From: Nitrospira sp. CR1.3
Lineage (GTDB): Bacteria > Nitrospirota > Nitrospiria > Nitrospirales > Nitrospiraceae
DNA length: 64,000 nt
Assembly: GCA_014055525.1 (NCBI GenBank)
Contig: WIAH01000014.1
Span: 38,292-102,291, forward strand
Reading direction: 5' to 3'
The notes under the pieces were generated by a model. It had not been told where the DNA came from and searched no databases. It saw only the letters and a list, made by a program, of their open reading frames with translations. Positions within the stretch are counted from its first letter, which is position 1. Each line of letters opens with the position of its first letter. Positions 14,324 through 22,801 of the stretch are shown here, one piece after another. The position numbers and the translations under genes are program-made.

Positions 14324-15904
14324 TTAGTTGTTGCCGCCTCTCCGAAGCATTTCCATGACCTGGTCGAGACTGAAGCTGCCGACTTTCTGGCTGGGCGGGA
14401 ATTCCTTGAACGTGGTGAGAAAGTTCCCGATGTATTGCTGAGCCGGCACGAGAAGGAAGACGCGCTCTACCCGCCAGCGCTCGTAATCCATGCCGATATG
14501 GTCGGCCTGTTCGAACGGATCAGAGCGGAGGTTGAAAAGCTTCGGTAGCCGCAGAGTGACAAACGGTTCCTGCCAGACATCGAGGCCATGAGCCCGTTGC
14601 TCGGCAAACACGAGCTTCCATTGGTTGTAGCGCAGCCCCACCAACGAGCCGTCGTCGTTGAAATAGAAGAATTCATGACGGGGGTTCGGCGCTTTGCCGG
14701 CGAGTGCCTCGGTGATGTTGTACCCGTCCAGGTGGACCTTGAAGGTCTTGTCGCTGATCTTCATACCTTTCAAGAGCTGCTCCTTCACGTCCGGCACGCC
14801 AGCGGCGGCCAACAACGTGGGCAGCATGTCTTCGTGGGCAAAAAGATCGTTGTTGACGGTGCCGGGCTTGATGACGCCGGGCCAGCGGATGGCAGTCGGC
14901 ACGCGATAGGCACCCTCCCAATTTGTGGCCTTTTCGCCACGGAACGGCGTCGTGCCGCCATCAGGCCAACTAAACGACTCGGCGCCGTTGTCGGTGGAGT
15001 ACATGACGATGGTGTTCTCTTCAAGGCCCAGTTCCTTGAGCTTGTCGAGGAGCTGGCCGACCATCGCATCGTGTTCGACCATGCCGTCTGGATAAATGCC
15101 GAGGCCGGTCTTGCCTGCGCTCTCCTTCTTCAGGTGGGTAAAGATATGCATCCGGGTCGAGTTCCACCAGAGGAAGAACGGCTTGTTCGCCTTCTTCGCA
15201 CGTTCGAGATATTCGAGCGAGGCCTTGGTGGTTTCTTCATCAATCGTCTCCATGCGCTTCTTGGTCAAAGGCCCGGTGCTCTCGATCTTCTGCGTGCCGT
15301 CCGGATTGGCCCAGGTATGAATCACGCCGCGCGTGTTGTACTTCTTGATCAATTCCGGATCTTTGAAGTAGTCCACATTCTCCGGTTCCTCCTCGGCATT
15401 GAGGTGGTAGAGCGAGCCCATGAACTCGTCGAAGCCGTGTGCTGTGGGCAGGTGCTCATCCCGGTCGCCCAGATGGTTCTTGCCGAACTGAGCCGTCATA
15501 TAGCCCTGCCCTTTCAGCAGCTGGGCGATGGTGACGTCCCGCTCTTGAAGCCCTTCCTTGGCGCCAGGCAGACCGACTTTGAGCAGCCCGGTGCGGAAAC
15601 CCACCTGGCCGGTGATAAAGGCGGCGCGGCCGGCGGTGCAGCTCTGCTGGCCATACCAGTCGGTAAACAGCGCGCCTTCCTTTGCGATGCGGTCAATGTT
15701 CGGCGTCTTGTAGCCCATCATGCCGTGGTTGTAGGCGCTGACGTTCCAGTAGCCGATGTCGTCGCCCCAAAGGATGACGATGTTGGGCTTGCCTCCCGTA
15801 GACGCGTCGGAGGCGGGCTTCTTCTGTTGGGCCTGCGCCTGAGCGCAAACCAACATCACGAGCGCGACCGCGAGCGCGAACGCTTTGCCCACTTGATTCT
15901 TCAT
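14324..15904 (-). CDS. exported Cys-type sulfatase (arylsulfatase family)
   Basis: Type I sulfatase that hydrolyses sulfate esters with a formylglycine nucleophile. The 526-residue protein has a signal peptide ending in AQAQA (about residues 1-26). It has metal-binding Asp residues in ILWGDDIGYW (48-49), the nucleophile motif C89-T-A-G-R (C-x-A-x-R variant of C-x-P-x-R), HLGDRDEHLPTAHGFDEFMG, and the second metal site STDNGAESF. The ATG at 15904 follows AAGGAG. It lies directly after the universal stress protein gene and before a DUF1254 gene. It needs an FGE to mature; one is encoded at 2975-4033. Confidence 0.93.
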   Translation of the reverse strand: MKNQVGKAFALAVALVMLVCAQAQAQQKKPASDASTGGKPNIVILWGDDIGYWNVSAYNHGMMGYKTPNIDRIAKEGALFTDWYGQQSCTAGRAAFITGQVGFRTGLLKVGLPGAKEGLQERDVTIAQLLKGQGYMTAQFGKNHLGDRDEHLPTAHGFDEFMGSLYHLNAEEEPENVDYFKDPELIKKYNTRGVIHTWANPDGTQKIESTGPLTKKRMETIDEETTKASLEYLERAKKANKPFFLWWNSTRMHIFTHLKKESAGKTGLGIYPDGMVEHDAMVGQLLDKLKELGLEENTIVMYSTDNGAESFSWPDGGTTPFRGEKATNWEGAYRVPTAIRWPGVIKPGTVNNDLFAHEDMLPTLLAAAGVPDVKEQLLKGMKISDKTFKVHLDGYNITEALAGKAPNPRHEFFYFNDDGSLVGLRYNQWKLVFAEQRAHGLDVWQEPFVTLRLPKLFNLRSDPFEQADHIGMDYERWRVERVFLLVPAQQYIGNFLTTFKEFPPSQKVGSFSLDQVMEMLRRGGNN

Positions 15905-15969
15905 GATGGGTCTCCTTGTCAGAACAACAGCGTGGGGTGATTACTTTGGCACAACCACATTCTCATGAT

Positions 15970-16842
15970 TCAAATCACGGACGCCATGAAGCTGCCAGCC
16001 GGAATTGCCAGGAGCGGACAAGGCGTTCGACGCAGGATTCGCTCACTGTGGCTCCCTCGCAAGGCATCCAGAAAGCCATTTCGCCCATCAGTCGTCATGA
16101 CGATCAGGCCGGCCTTGACCTCGCGCGCCGTTTCAATGATGACATCGATGACCTCACCCTGCTTGGCGACGACATTCGACTTCCAGCCCGGAAGCTCCGG
16201 AAGTTGTACGGTCGGCATGCTCTCCTTTTCTCCGACATGGAGAAGGGTGAAGACGCCGCTGGGAATATTCAGACGGCGCGCCATGCGCGCGGCCCCCTGA
16301 ATCGCCGGTTGTGCCGGCGGAACGGACGCAACGGGGATGAGGATATGGTTCAACGAAATGGAGCCGTCATCGAGAGAGACGAATCCATCCAGGCCTTTCG
16401 GGATGAACAAGGTCATCAGCCGCGACTTGCGCGCGATCGGAGCGGCGAGCGACTTGCTCAGCCACTGAGAGCTCTCTTTGCTTTGATCGGTGGCCAGAAC
16501 AATCAGATCCGTATTGTGATTGTTCAGATAAGCCGTCACCGATTCCACGGGATCGTCATGCCGGGCTTGAATTTTCTTGACGCCGACTCCGAGCTTCGAC
16601 ACGTCGGCTTGCGAGCTGTTCTTCGGCAGTAACCCCCACCGCTCCAGCGTCGCCCGCACGCCGGGGAACTCCGTCCAATCGGAGGTCTCCTTCGTCGACA
16701 CGTGAAGAATGGTCAGATCGGCCTTGGCAACCAGCGCGGCCTTCAGCGCATGGGCAAAAGCCGTTTCGCTGGCCGGAGTAAAATCGGATGGATGAAAGAC
16801 CTGTTGCAGGACCGGAACGTCCTTGGAATCCGCTGCAGGCAT
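15970..16842 (-). CDS. universal stress protein with two USP domains
   Basis: The 290-residue cytoplasmic protein carries two tandem USP folds. The first starts at LQQVFHPSDFTPASETAFAH. The second starts at LNHILIPVASVPP and closes with GRNGFLDALRGSHSERILRR followed by TPCPLLAIPAG. The second copy keeps a version of the nucleotide-binding G-x(2)-G-x(9)-G-S/T loop, so ATP binding is possible there. AAGGAGG precedes the ATG at 16842. It stands between the Spy-like gene and a sulfatase gene. Confidence 0.92.
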   Translation of the reverse strand: MPAADSKDVPVLQQVFHPSDFTPASETAFAHALKAALVAKADLTILHVSTKETSDWTEFPGVRATLERWGLLPKNSSQADVSKLGVGVKKIQARHDDPVESVTAYLNNHNTDLIVLATDQSKESSQWLSKSLAAPIARKSRLMTLFIPKGLDGFVSLDDGSISLNHILIPVASVPPAQPAIQGAARMARRLNIPSGVFTLLHVGEKESMPTVQLPELPGWKSNVVAKQGEVIDVIIETAREVKAGLIVMTTDGRNGFLDALRGSHSERILRRTPCPLLAIPAGSFMASVI

Positions 16843-16932
16843 GCTTGCCTCCTTGTTTCAGGACCACCGCCGGGCCGGTCGCCGATCCGCTTCAGTCCTG
16901 CCGGCAGTGCGCCCATGATCTCCCAGGGACAA

Positions 16933-16970
16933 CAGTGCCCCCTTCCCTGCTTCGAGAGAAGGGGGCACTG
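16933..16970 (-). terminator. hairpin terminator candidate after the Spy-like gene
   Basis: CAGTGCCCCCTTC (16933-16945) pairs perfectly with GAAGGGGGCACTG (16958-16970) across a 12-base loop. It lies just past the stop of the 16994-17482 gene. The downstream run on the minus strand has only a few T residues, so it may be an imperfect rho-independent terminator or a processing hairpin. Confidence 0.6.
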
Positions 16971-16993
16971 ACGCTCCCATCGTCGGGTCTGGT

Positions 16994-17482
16994 CTAGTAC
17001 ACCAGCGGAATCTGTTGAGCCATCTCAAACTTGATCAGCGAACGGATCTTGGTCTCCATTTGAATGTAGCGCGCGACCTTCGTGGCCGGAATCACCTTTT
17101 CGAGCTTTTCCGCATAGGAGCGCTTCAGCTTCGTCTCCTGCTCCTCCACCGACAGAGCCTCGCCGAGCAGCTTCTTAGCGGTATCATTCGAGATCGATCC
17201 CTTATTGAAGGCGTCGGCGTATTCCATAATCGTCTTGCCGAGCTGCTTGTTCACGCCCTCCAGGTCCTTTTGATAGGACTCGTAGACCGGCCAGAAATTC
17301 TTGGCTTCCGCGTCCGTCAGTTCCATGTTGCTGGCGATCAGGAGTTTCTTGTCCGCCTTCAGCTTCTGCTTCAAGATCTCCATGTTGGTATCCGACTGCT
17401 TGGTGCCCATCGCGTCTTCCGCGAAGGCTGGAACGGTCATCAACAGGGCCCCGGTGAGAAAGAGCGAAATCAGCTTGTACAT
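16994..17482 (-). CDS. Spy/CpxP-like periplasmic protein, paralogue of 2475-2978
   Basis: From the ATG at 17482 (AAAGGA upstream) the 162-residue product has a signal peptide cleaved after VPAFA. A fully helical body follows: LLIASNMELTDAEAKNFWPV, then a long charged helix with EQETKLKRSYAEKLEKVIPA. It resembles the 2475-2978 product over the F-W-P-V-Y block and the closing K-x-x-P-A-x-x-x-x-R-x-x-Q-x-E pattern. The 5' region carries the CTGTCAAAATTGACAG palindrome and a large hairpin. It is probably an envelope-stress protein. Confidence 0.82.
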   Translation of the reverse strand: MYKLISLFLTGALLMTVPAFAEDAMGTKQSDTNMEILKQKLKADKKLLIASNMELTDAEAKNFWPVYESYQKDLEGVNKQLGKTIMEYADAFNKGSISNDTAKKLLGEALSVEEQETKLKRSYAEKLEKVIPATKVARYIQMETKIRSLIKFEMAQQIPLVY

Positions 17483-17613
17483 GGTCAGCGATCCTTTCTG
17501 GTTTGGGTTGTGTAGAGATGTCAGAACGAGACAGCACGTGGAATTCCGCACACGACCGTTCTGCGTCATGTCAATCGATTCATATGCTTACCATCATTGA
17601 CCGGCCACTGTAA

Positions 17614-17629
17614 CTGTCAAAATTGACAG
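17614..17629. promoter_or_regulatory. 16-bp palindrome CTGTCAAAATTGACAG, copy 1
   Basis: CTGTCAA and TTGACAG form a 7+2+7 inverted repeat about 130 bases upstream of the Spy-like gene. An almost identical site, CTGTCAAAACTGACAG, lies at 28077-28092 before a six-gene operon. The shared position upstream of two transcription units suggests a common regulator. I see no clear sigma-54 -24/-12 element between the site and the gene. Confidence 0.6.
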
Positions 17630-17636
17630 GGGGCTC

Positions 17637-17711
17637 GGGGACGGACACCCTTCCCCGCGTCTGCCTGCCCACCGCATTGCTTCGGCAGACGGGCGTGTGG
17701 TGTCTGTCCCC
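17637..17711. repeat. GGGGAC-type long hairpin
   Basis: GGGGACGGACACC (17637-17649) pairs with GGTGTCTGTCCCC (17699-17711) with one mismatch. An inner stem pairs CGTCTGCC with GGCAGACG. The outer arms are related to the GGGGACAG hairpins at 4146-4280. It lies between the AsmA-like gene stop and the Spy-like gene and may act as a terminator for the operon upstream. Confidence 0.75.
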
Positions 17712-17726
17712 AACCTCAAAGTTTCG

Positions 17727-20700
17727 CTACAGAACCTCCCGGCAGCCACTGACCAGGTTCTTCATTTTCCCTGCGAAGGAGCTGATGGTTCCTTTCGCTT
17801 GGTCCCAGGGCGATGGATCGACGCGATAGGTCAGGTTTTCCCCCGAACCTTTCACTCGCACGGCGAATGGCAGGGCCACGAAGCCGTCCGGCAGTACGAG
17901 GAGAGCGGACATACAGGGGATTTTGACATTCTTGGCCAAGGACGGTCCGACCTTGACAAAGACCAGTCCATCGACCGCGCCGTCCTCTGCCATGGTGCCG
18001 CTGCCCTCCAATGACGAGACCGTGGCGGTCGTGGACATGCGATCGAGGCTCAGCACGCCTGAGTCCAGAGTCAGATCGCCACGGAAATCCGTGAATCCCA
18101 TCTGACTGAATTCCTGAACACGGGTGTACTTCGCAAGAAAATCAAACAATGGGATTCGCACGAATGTTCCGCCTGTGATGTCGAATACACCGGTCCCCTT
18201 GAGATGTCTTCTCGTGAGTCCTTCCTTCGCATCCACGTCTCCCCCGCCTGATGTCTGAAACGATCCGATTCCCGTCAAGCGGGCCGGCTCACCCGGTTCT
18301 ACCGCCTGCAGAATGGATTCCAGGTTCAAACCCTGGCCCTTGCCGGACCATTCCATGCGAGACTGAGCGCCCTCATGTTTGAGCGCGACCGTCCCTTCAA
18401 CCTGACCCTCTGCGAAGCCGGTTGGCTCCAGCATCACCTCCAGGATCTCCTCGGTTCCCTTGGCCGTCAGCCGCCCCGGCCCAATCGCCAGGCTGCGGTA
18501 GGAGACAGTCCCGATCGAGAAGTCCGCATCGAAGTTCGCGAGAAAGGCCTGCGCATCGGATTGCTTCCCTATATTTCGCGGGCTCTGTTTGCTTCCCTGT
18601 TGCGTTGTGGAGTCCGGCTTGGAATCTTGTGCCGAGAACAACGCCGCGTACCAGCCTGCGTCTAGAGAGGCCACCCTTCCCTTCAATGCCGCGCGCCGTT
18701 TTCTCCCGAAGTTTATAGATCCGCTCGCCGTCGCTTGATCGGCCAGACCATCGGGTCGATCTGCGGAAAGGGTGAATTTGGCGACAGTCAGCTCATCATC
18801 ATGCCGGTTCAGGTCCTGCTCGATTCGCACCGTCGCCTCTGTGGGGCCTCCGTCTTTTCGTAACACCTGCACCGGTCCGATCATCTCCTGCCCGCTCAAG
18901 GTGAATTTCCCGTTCCTGCTGGTGTCCATACTCATGGTCAAGTCGGCGTTCACCGGCAACGGGCCAGGGATCCGCCCAGGCAAAGCTTTATAGAGATCGC
19001 TGACCGCCCCGCAGTCCAGCTGTCTGGCGACGATCCTGGCTGTTGCTTCAGCTCCGGATGAGACAAGCGGCCAGCGGCTCCAGAGCATGACCGTGCCGGC
19101 TTCTTTCGCTGCATGCTTCAGCGTCAACGTCATCGGATTCAGTTCTACGACCGTCCTGGGCGCGTTGACCTCCGCCTTGCCCTGTAAATCAATGTCATAG
19201 GCCAAAGAATGTCCCGGCAGCGGCTTGAGGCGAAGATTGCGGGATCGAATTGTGGCCTGTAGCGAGATGGGGGAACGGCTTCCCTGGCTCAACAGGCGCC
19301 CTTCAGCCGTGACGGCGGCTCCCGCAACATATTTGAGTTGCGGCCCGCCGAGCATTCCCATCCTCGCCAGAAACGCCGTCATATTGTCCGTATTAAACTT
19401 CAGCGCCAGGTCCGCGCTCCCATCCGTCACATCGGTTGAGCCGCTGACTCGCGCCTCAGCCATGGTAGCCGAGCCCGCAAGCACGCGAATGTTCCAGGCT
19501 GTCACGTCGATCAGGGAGGAATCTTTCACTGTGGCATCAATCCGGTTGCGAAACGTGACCGGATTGGTCACATGCACAACGCCTGAGTCGAGCGTCAAAT
19601 TTCCGACGTCAAGATCTCCTGAGACAGATAACGGCTCCGCCTCCCCCCACCAGCGGATCGTCAGCTGCGAATTGACGAGGCCGGTCTTGATGTGATCCAA
19701 CGCGGCAATGTTCAGGAATTCGAGACGCGCCTTGAGTTGCTCAATGTCCAATCGATGCACGGCTATCCCGAGCGTGGCGATGGGGGTCTCTTGTCGCACC
19801 GTCGCGTGACCCGCCCCTTTTACATTCAACGCCATATGAATCGGACGATCCAGGATGGCCGTGAGTACCGGTCGAGACTGCTGAAACGCTTGAAGGACCG
19901 CCTTGTCGATCTGGAGCACCCGGCCCCTTCTGTTCAGATGCCCGGCCTGCCTCAGCGCCAGATTGAGGGGGATCGTCGGGTGAGCCTTCCCGGGAAGGCG
20001 GAGACTGACCTGGCGGCCTCGAAGATCGATCTCCCACTTGAGCAGTTCTCCAGTCACCGTCGCCTGCGCAGTCCCGTTGAAACGACCATGGTCGAAGCCG
20101 GTCTTCCTCCAAGATGCCAGCAAAGGGTTGAGCGTGGTTGCCTGCAGATCGTTGAGGGTGAGCGATCCCTCGATATTCAGATCCATCGCAGGCGCCTTGA
20201 GATTGATCGTTCCCGAAAGGCGTAACGTGCCCCTGGATTGTTCGTTCATCGCGGCCGTGACGACATATGAAGAAATCCGCAGCCTGGTGAAATCAGTCAA
20301 CGTTCCCTGAGCCACATGGTCGAATGTCACCGGTTGAGGAAGTGAACCCCCTCCGGCGCTTTCCATGAGGAGGTCTGAAAACTTCAGTCGTAGCGACAGG
20401 TCCACCACTCTTCCGCTGCTTCGACCGGATGCCGTGATCGCCCCTCCGACCCGTCCTGCCTGTAGACCTTCCAACCCCTTCCACCGGAGAACATCGAACC
20501 AAGGATGAAGATCGGCCACGTCGATATCATTGACTGCGAGCGCCCAATCCGCCTGAGAGGGGTTCGACGGTTCGAGATTTTCTCGTTCGGTGTCCCGGTC
20601 GCCCAGCTTGAAGAGCAACGTGCGTTTCAGTTCTCCCGCCAACCAGAGCTTATGGCGGTCCGCCACGTGGACATCAAAAATCTCCACCGCCAGGTCGCGA

Positions 20701-21803
20701 GAGCCGCTGTCGAAAGTTCCCGTCTGCGCGACATCGATGTCCAGCGGAGGAGTCGCAGCCCGTCCGAACAGGCCCTGCAGGCGCTGTCCGGTGAATGCCG
20801 AGCGAATGGCATACCGTTCTCCCAAGGCATGGATGTCCACATACCCGCTTACGTGCGCAGAACGAAGCCGAACCTCCTGCTCTTCATCGAGTAGGAGGTT
20901 GAGCGCCTGCTCGGTCACCTCATGAACTTTCATCCCGAGATCCATCTCCATCCCGTCCGGCGAGCCGGTCCGCCTCAGTCTGAACGACGCATCGATAAGC
21001 CGACTCTCGCCCAGCCGGACATGTAACGTCGACTCGGCCTGAACAGTCTCGCCAACAACGTCATAGTCTCCTGCAATGCTCTGATTGAGCATGATGGCCT
21101 GCAAGCCGGCTTCGACCTTTCTCAGAGGCGACTCTCGAACGATCAGCTCATTGACCACATTCCACTCGAACCGTCTTCCGTTCACGTCCTGCTGAATTGA
21201 GCCGGTCCCCACAAGCCTGCCTGCCCAACGGCTCATGCTCCGGCGGCGATCGACCGAGACCTCCCCTTGAAGATCGATTGTCCCGGTCCGTCCGGGACCG
21301 ACGTCATTCACGACCATCTGCAAATCGGTAACTCCCACTTCATCGTCTTCTGTTCGGATGGAAACCGTCATACGGTCGATCTGTCCGCGTCGAACGGCCC
21401 AGCGTAGACCAGGAAGGGTCGGGCCAGACAAGCCCACGGCGGTTTTGTCCTTCTCCGAACGCGCTGTTTCTCCCTTCGTATATCGTATTGCTCCGTGCCC
21501 GACCATGAGTTCGTCGAAGAGCAGCAGGCGCTCGCGCAGGAAAGGGATTGCGGCGAGCCGGAGTCGAAGCAGATCGATCTGCACTGACAGACCCGCCTCC
21601 GGGTGCCGATACGAAAGGCCCGTCAGTTTCAGCGTGGCAGGGAAGCTCAGCGACCCGCTCTCCACCCGCAGCTCACCCGGGATAAAGGAGCCGACCAGCG
21701 GGACGATCACATGTTTGAACGAGTGTTGCGACTGCACATACAGCGCGAGGACGACCAGCAGCAGAGCAGAAGCGGTCAGATAGAGCCAGTTGCGAGTCTT
21801 CAA
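17727..21803 (-). CDS. very large AsmA-like protein (inner-membrane anchored, periplasmic)
   Basis: The 1358-residue protein begins with one transmembrane segment (LYLTASALLLVVLALYV) and then consists of repeated beta-strand pairs with periodic Leu and Gly. The C-terminal part has the AsmA-like block GTGVFDITGGTFVRIPLFDF, followed by SMSTTATVSSLEGSGTM-type strands. AsmA-like and TamB/YhdP-like proteins form bridges that move phospholipids between the two membranes. It starts with TTG, overlapping the DUF4136 stop as TTGA, so it is translated by coupling. Last gene of the operon that begins at 28019. Confidence 0.85.
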   Translation of the reverse strand: MKTRNWLYLTASALLLVVLALYVQSQHSFKHVIVPLVGSFIPGELRVESGSLSFPATLKLTGLSYRHPEAGLSVQIDLLRLRLAAIPFLRERLLLFDELMVGHGAIRYTKGETARSEKDKTAVGLSGPTLPGLRWAVRRGQIDRMTVSIRTEDDEVGVTDLQMVVNDVGPGRTGTIDLQGEVSVDRRRSMSRWAGRLVGTGSIQQDVNGRRFEWNVVNELIVRESPLRKVEAGLQAIMLNQSIAGDYDVVGETVQAESTLHVRLGESRLIDASFRLRRTGSPDGMEMDLGMKVHEVTEQALNLLLDEEQEVRLRSAHVSGYVDIHALGERYAIRSAFTGQRLQGLFGRAATPPLDIDVAQTGTFDSGSRDLAVEIFDVHVADRHKLWLAGELKRTLLFKLGDRDTERENLEPSNPSQADWALAVNDIDVADLHPWFDVLRWKGLEGLQAGRVGGAITASGRSSGRVVDLSLRLKFSDLLMESAGGGSLPQPVTFDHVAQGTLTDFTRLRISSYVVTAAMNEQSRGTLRLSGTINLKAPAMDLNIEGSLTLNDLQATTLNPLLASWRKTGFDHGRFNGTAQATVTGELLKWEIDLRGRQVSLRLPGKAHPTIPLNLALRQAGHLNRRGRVLQIDKAVLQAFQQSRPVLTAILDRPIHMALNVKGAGHATVRQETPIATLGIAVHRLDIEQLKARLEFLNIAALDHIKTGLVNSQLTIRWWGEAEPLSVSGDLDVGNLTLDSGVVHVTNPVTFRNRIDATVKDSSLIDVTAWNIRVLAGSATMAEARVSGSTDVTDGSADLALKFNTDNMTAFLARMGMLGGPQLKYVAGAAVTAEGRLLSQGSRSPISLQATIRSRNLRLKPLPGHSLAYDIDLQGKAEVNAPRTVVELNPMTLTLKHAAKEAGTVMLWSRWPLVSSGAEATARIVARQLDCGAVSDLYKALPGRIPGPLPVNADLTMSMDTSRNGKFTLSGQEMIGPVQVLRKDGGPTEATVRIEQDLNRHDDELTVAKFTLSADRPDGLADQATASGSINFGRKRRAALKGRVASLDAGWYAALFSAQDSKPDSTTQQGSKQSPRNIGKQSDAQAFLANFDADFSIGTVSYRSLAIGPGRLTAKGTEEILEVMLEPTGFAEGQVEGTVALKHEGAQSRMEWSGKGQGLNLESILQAVEPGEPARLTGIGSFQTSGGGDVDAKEGLTRRHLKGTGVFDITGGTFVRIPLFDFLAKYTRVQEFSQMGFTDFRGDLTLDSGVLSLDRMSTTATVSSLEGSGTMAEDGAVDGLVFVKVGPSLAKNVKIPCMSALLVLPDGFVALPFAVRVKGSGENLTYRVDPSPWDQAKGTISSFAGKMKNLVSGCREVL

Positions 21804-22342
21804 GGTGTGCGATTTTTCGGAGGATAGCTCTCAAAGGCCTTGGCGATCCCGCGACTCGCAAGATCAAGATTCTCGTCGGTCGTATTCTCCAGATGGGCGG
21901 CAATCGTCGCGCGCCATGCGAGTTCACCCTTGGCCGGCTCGACGAGATCCACGATGAGGCTGCCTTCCTCATACGGATAGGTCGTGCCGCCGCCGCCGTA
22001 TCTGGCCCCCCATCCATAGCCCGCGCGCCAGGCCTTCCGCTGTTTATCTTGTACGCTGACCCAGTAATACACCATCAGATCCGGCTGACGACCGGATCCG
22101 GCAGGTCGAAGTCCCTTTGCCGTGAGCTCTCGCGAAACGGCGCCTTCGATCCGCTCGCGCACGACCGAATTATTCTGGACTCCGCTTTCCTCGACATCCT
22201 CCCTCTTGGGAAAAGCGAACGTCTTGAGCCCGGCAAAGTCCGCTGTGGGATCATGCTCCGTCTTGACATCGAACGTGGCGCAGGCGGCCGGGCCCAACAG
22301 CAAGAAGAACAGCAGAGCGAGATGGAGGTTCTTGACGATCAT
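21800..22342 (-). CDS. DUF4136 lipoprotein
   Basis: The 180-residue lipoprotein (lipobox G-P-A-A-C) is of the DUF4136 type: DPTADFAGLKTFAFP near the start, GLRPAGSGRQPDLMVYYWV, and EGSLIVDLVEPAKGELAWR followed by AHL near the end. Its ATG overlaps the previous lipoprotein stop (ATGA at 22339-22342). The Gly-rich Y-G-W-G-A-R-Y-G-G-G-G loop is typical of the family. The family is exported and of unknown role. Confidence 0.88.
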   Translation of the reverse strand: MIVKNLHLALLFFLLLGPAACATFDVKTEHDPTADFAGLKTFAFPKREDVEESGVQNNSVVRERIEGAVSRELTAKGLRPAGSGRQPDLMVYYWVSVQDKQRKAWRAGYGWGARYGGGGTTYPYEEGSLIVDLVEPAKGELAWRATIAAHLENTTDENLDLASRGIAKAFESYPPKNRTP

Positions 22343-22776
22343 TCGACCCTCGAAAATTCACCGTGATACCGGTCTCCGGTCTGGCGGTTCGCCGCTTCGA
22401 CGAACAAGAGCGCCTTCCCTTTCTTGTCGTGGAGCGTACCGGCAATGGTCCGGAGGTCGGAACCTCCGACCAACCGGCCCTCCCGCACTTCAATGGTACC
22501 GGTTCCAAGAACCGTATCGGAAGCGGTCTGACCGACGAACAGATAGGTGCCGTTGTCACGGATCATTAGGGTCACCTCTCCCGCAGGCAGGACTCGGCGT
22601 TCCTTCATGACGACGCCTCGCCACTCGCCGACGACCGTGTTGAGATTCTGTATCGGCACCAACGGCCAGCTCGATTCGTAATGAGCCGGTTTGCTGGAGC
22701 ATGCGGCCACTGCGGCCAGCAGGACGAATCCCGCCAGGATCCGGTACGAACCTGCCGCTCTATCCTGCTGATTCAT
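22339..22776 (-). CDS. small lipoprotein, paralogue of 1140-1565
   Basis: The 145-residue lipoprotein (lipobox L-A-A-V-A-A-C) starts from an ATG at 22776 after AAGGAG. Its VPIQNLNTVVGEWRGVVMK block matches the lipoprotein encoded at 1140-1565, and both have a strand-rich second half with RTI.GTL/RGTIEATL. No named family is evident. It lies in a tight operon between the large sulfatase and the DUF4136 lipoprotein. Confidence 0.82.
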   Translation of the reverse strand: MNQQDRAAGSYRILAGFVLLAAVAACSSKPAHYESSWPLVPIQNLNTVVGEWRGVVMKERRVLPAGEVTLMIRDNGTYLFVGQTASDTVLGTGTIEVREGRLVGGSDLRTIAGTLHDKKGKALLFVEAANRQTGDRYHGEFSRVE

Positions 22777-22801
22777 GCGAATTCTCCTTCACAGGCTCCA
22801 C

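Noticed and set aside
14588..15940. A 450-codon plus-strand frame opposite the 526-residue sulfatase
   Set aside because: The minus strand has an unambiguous sulfatase with signal peptide, nucleophile and metal ligands.
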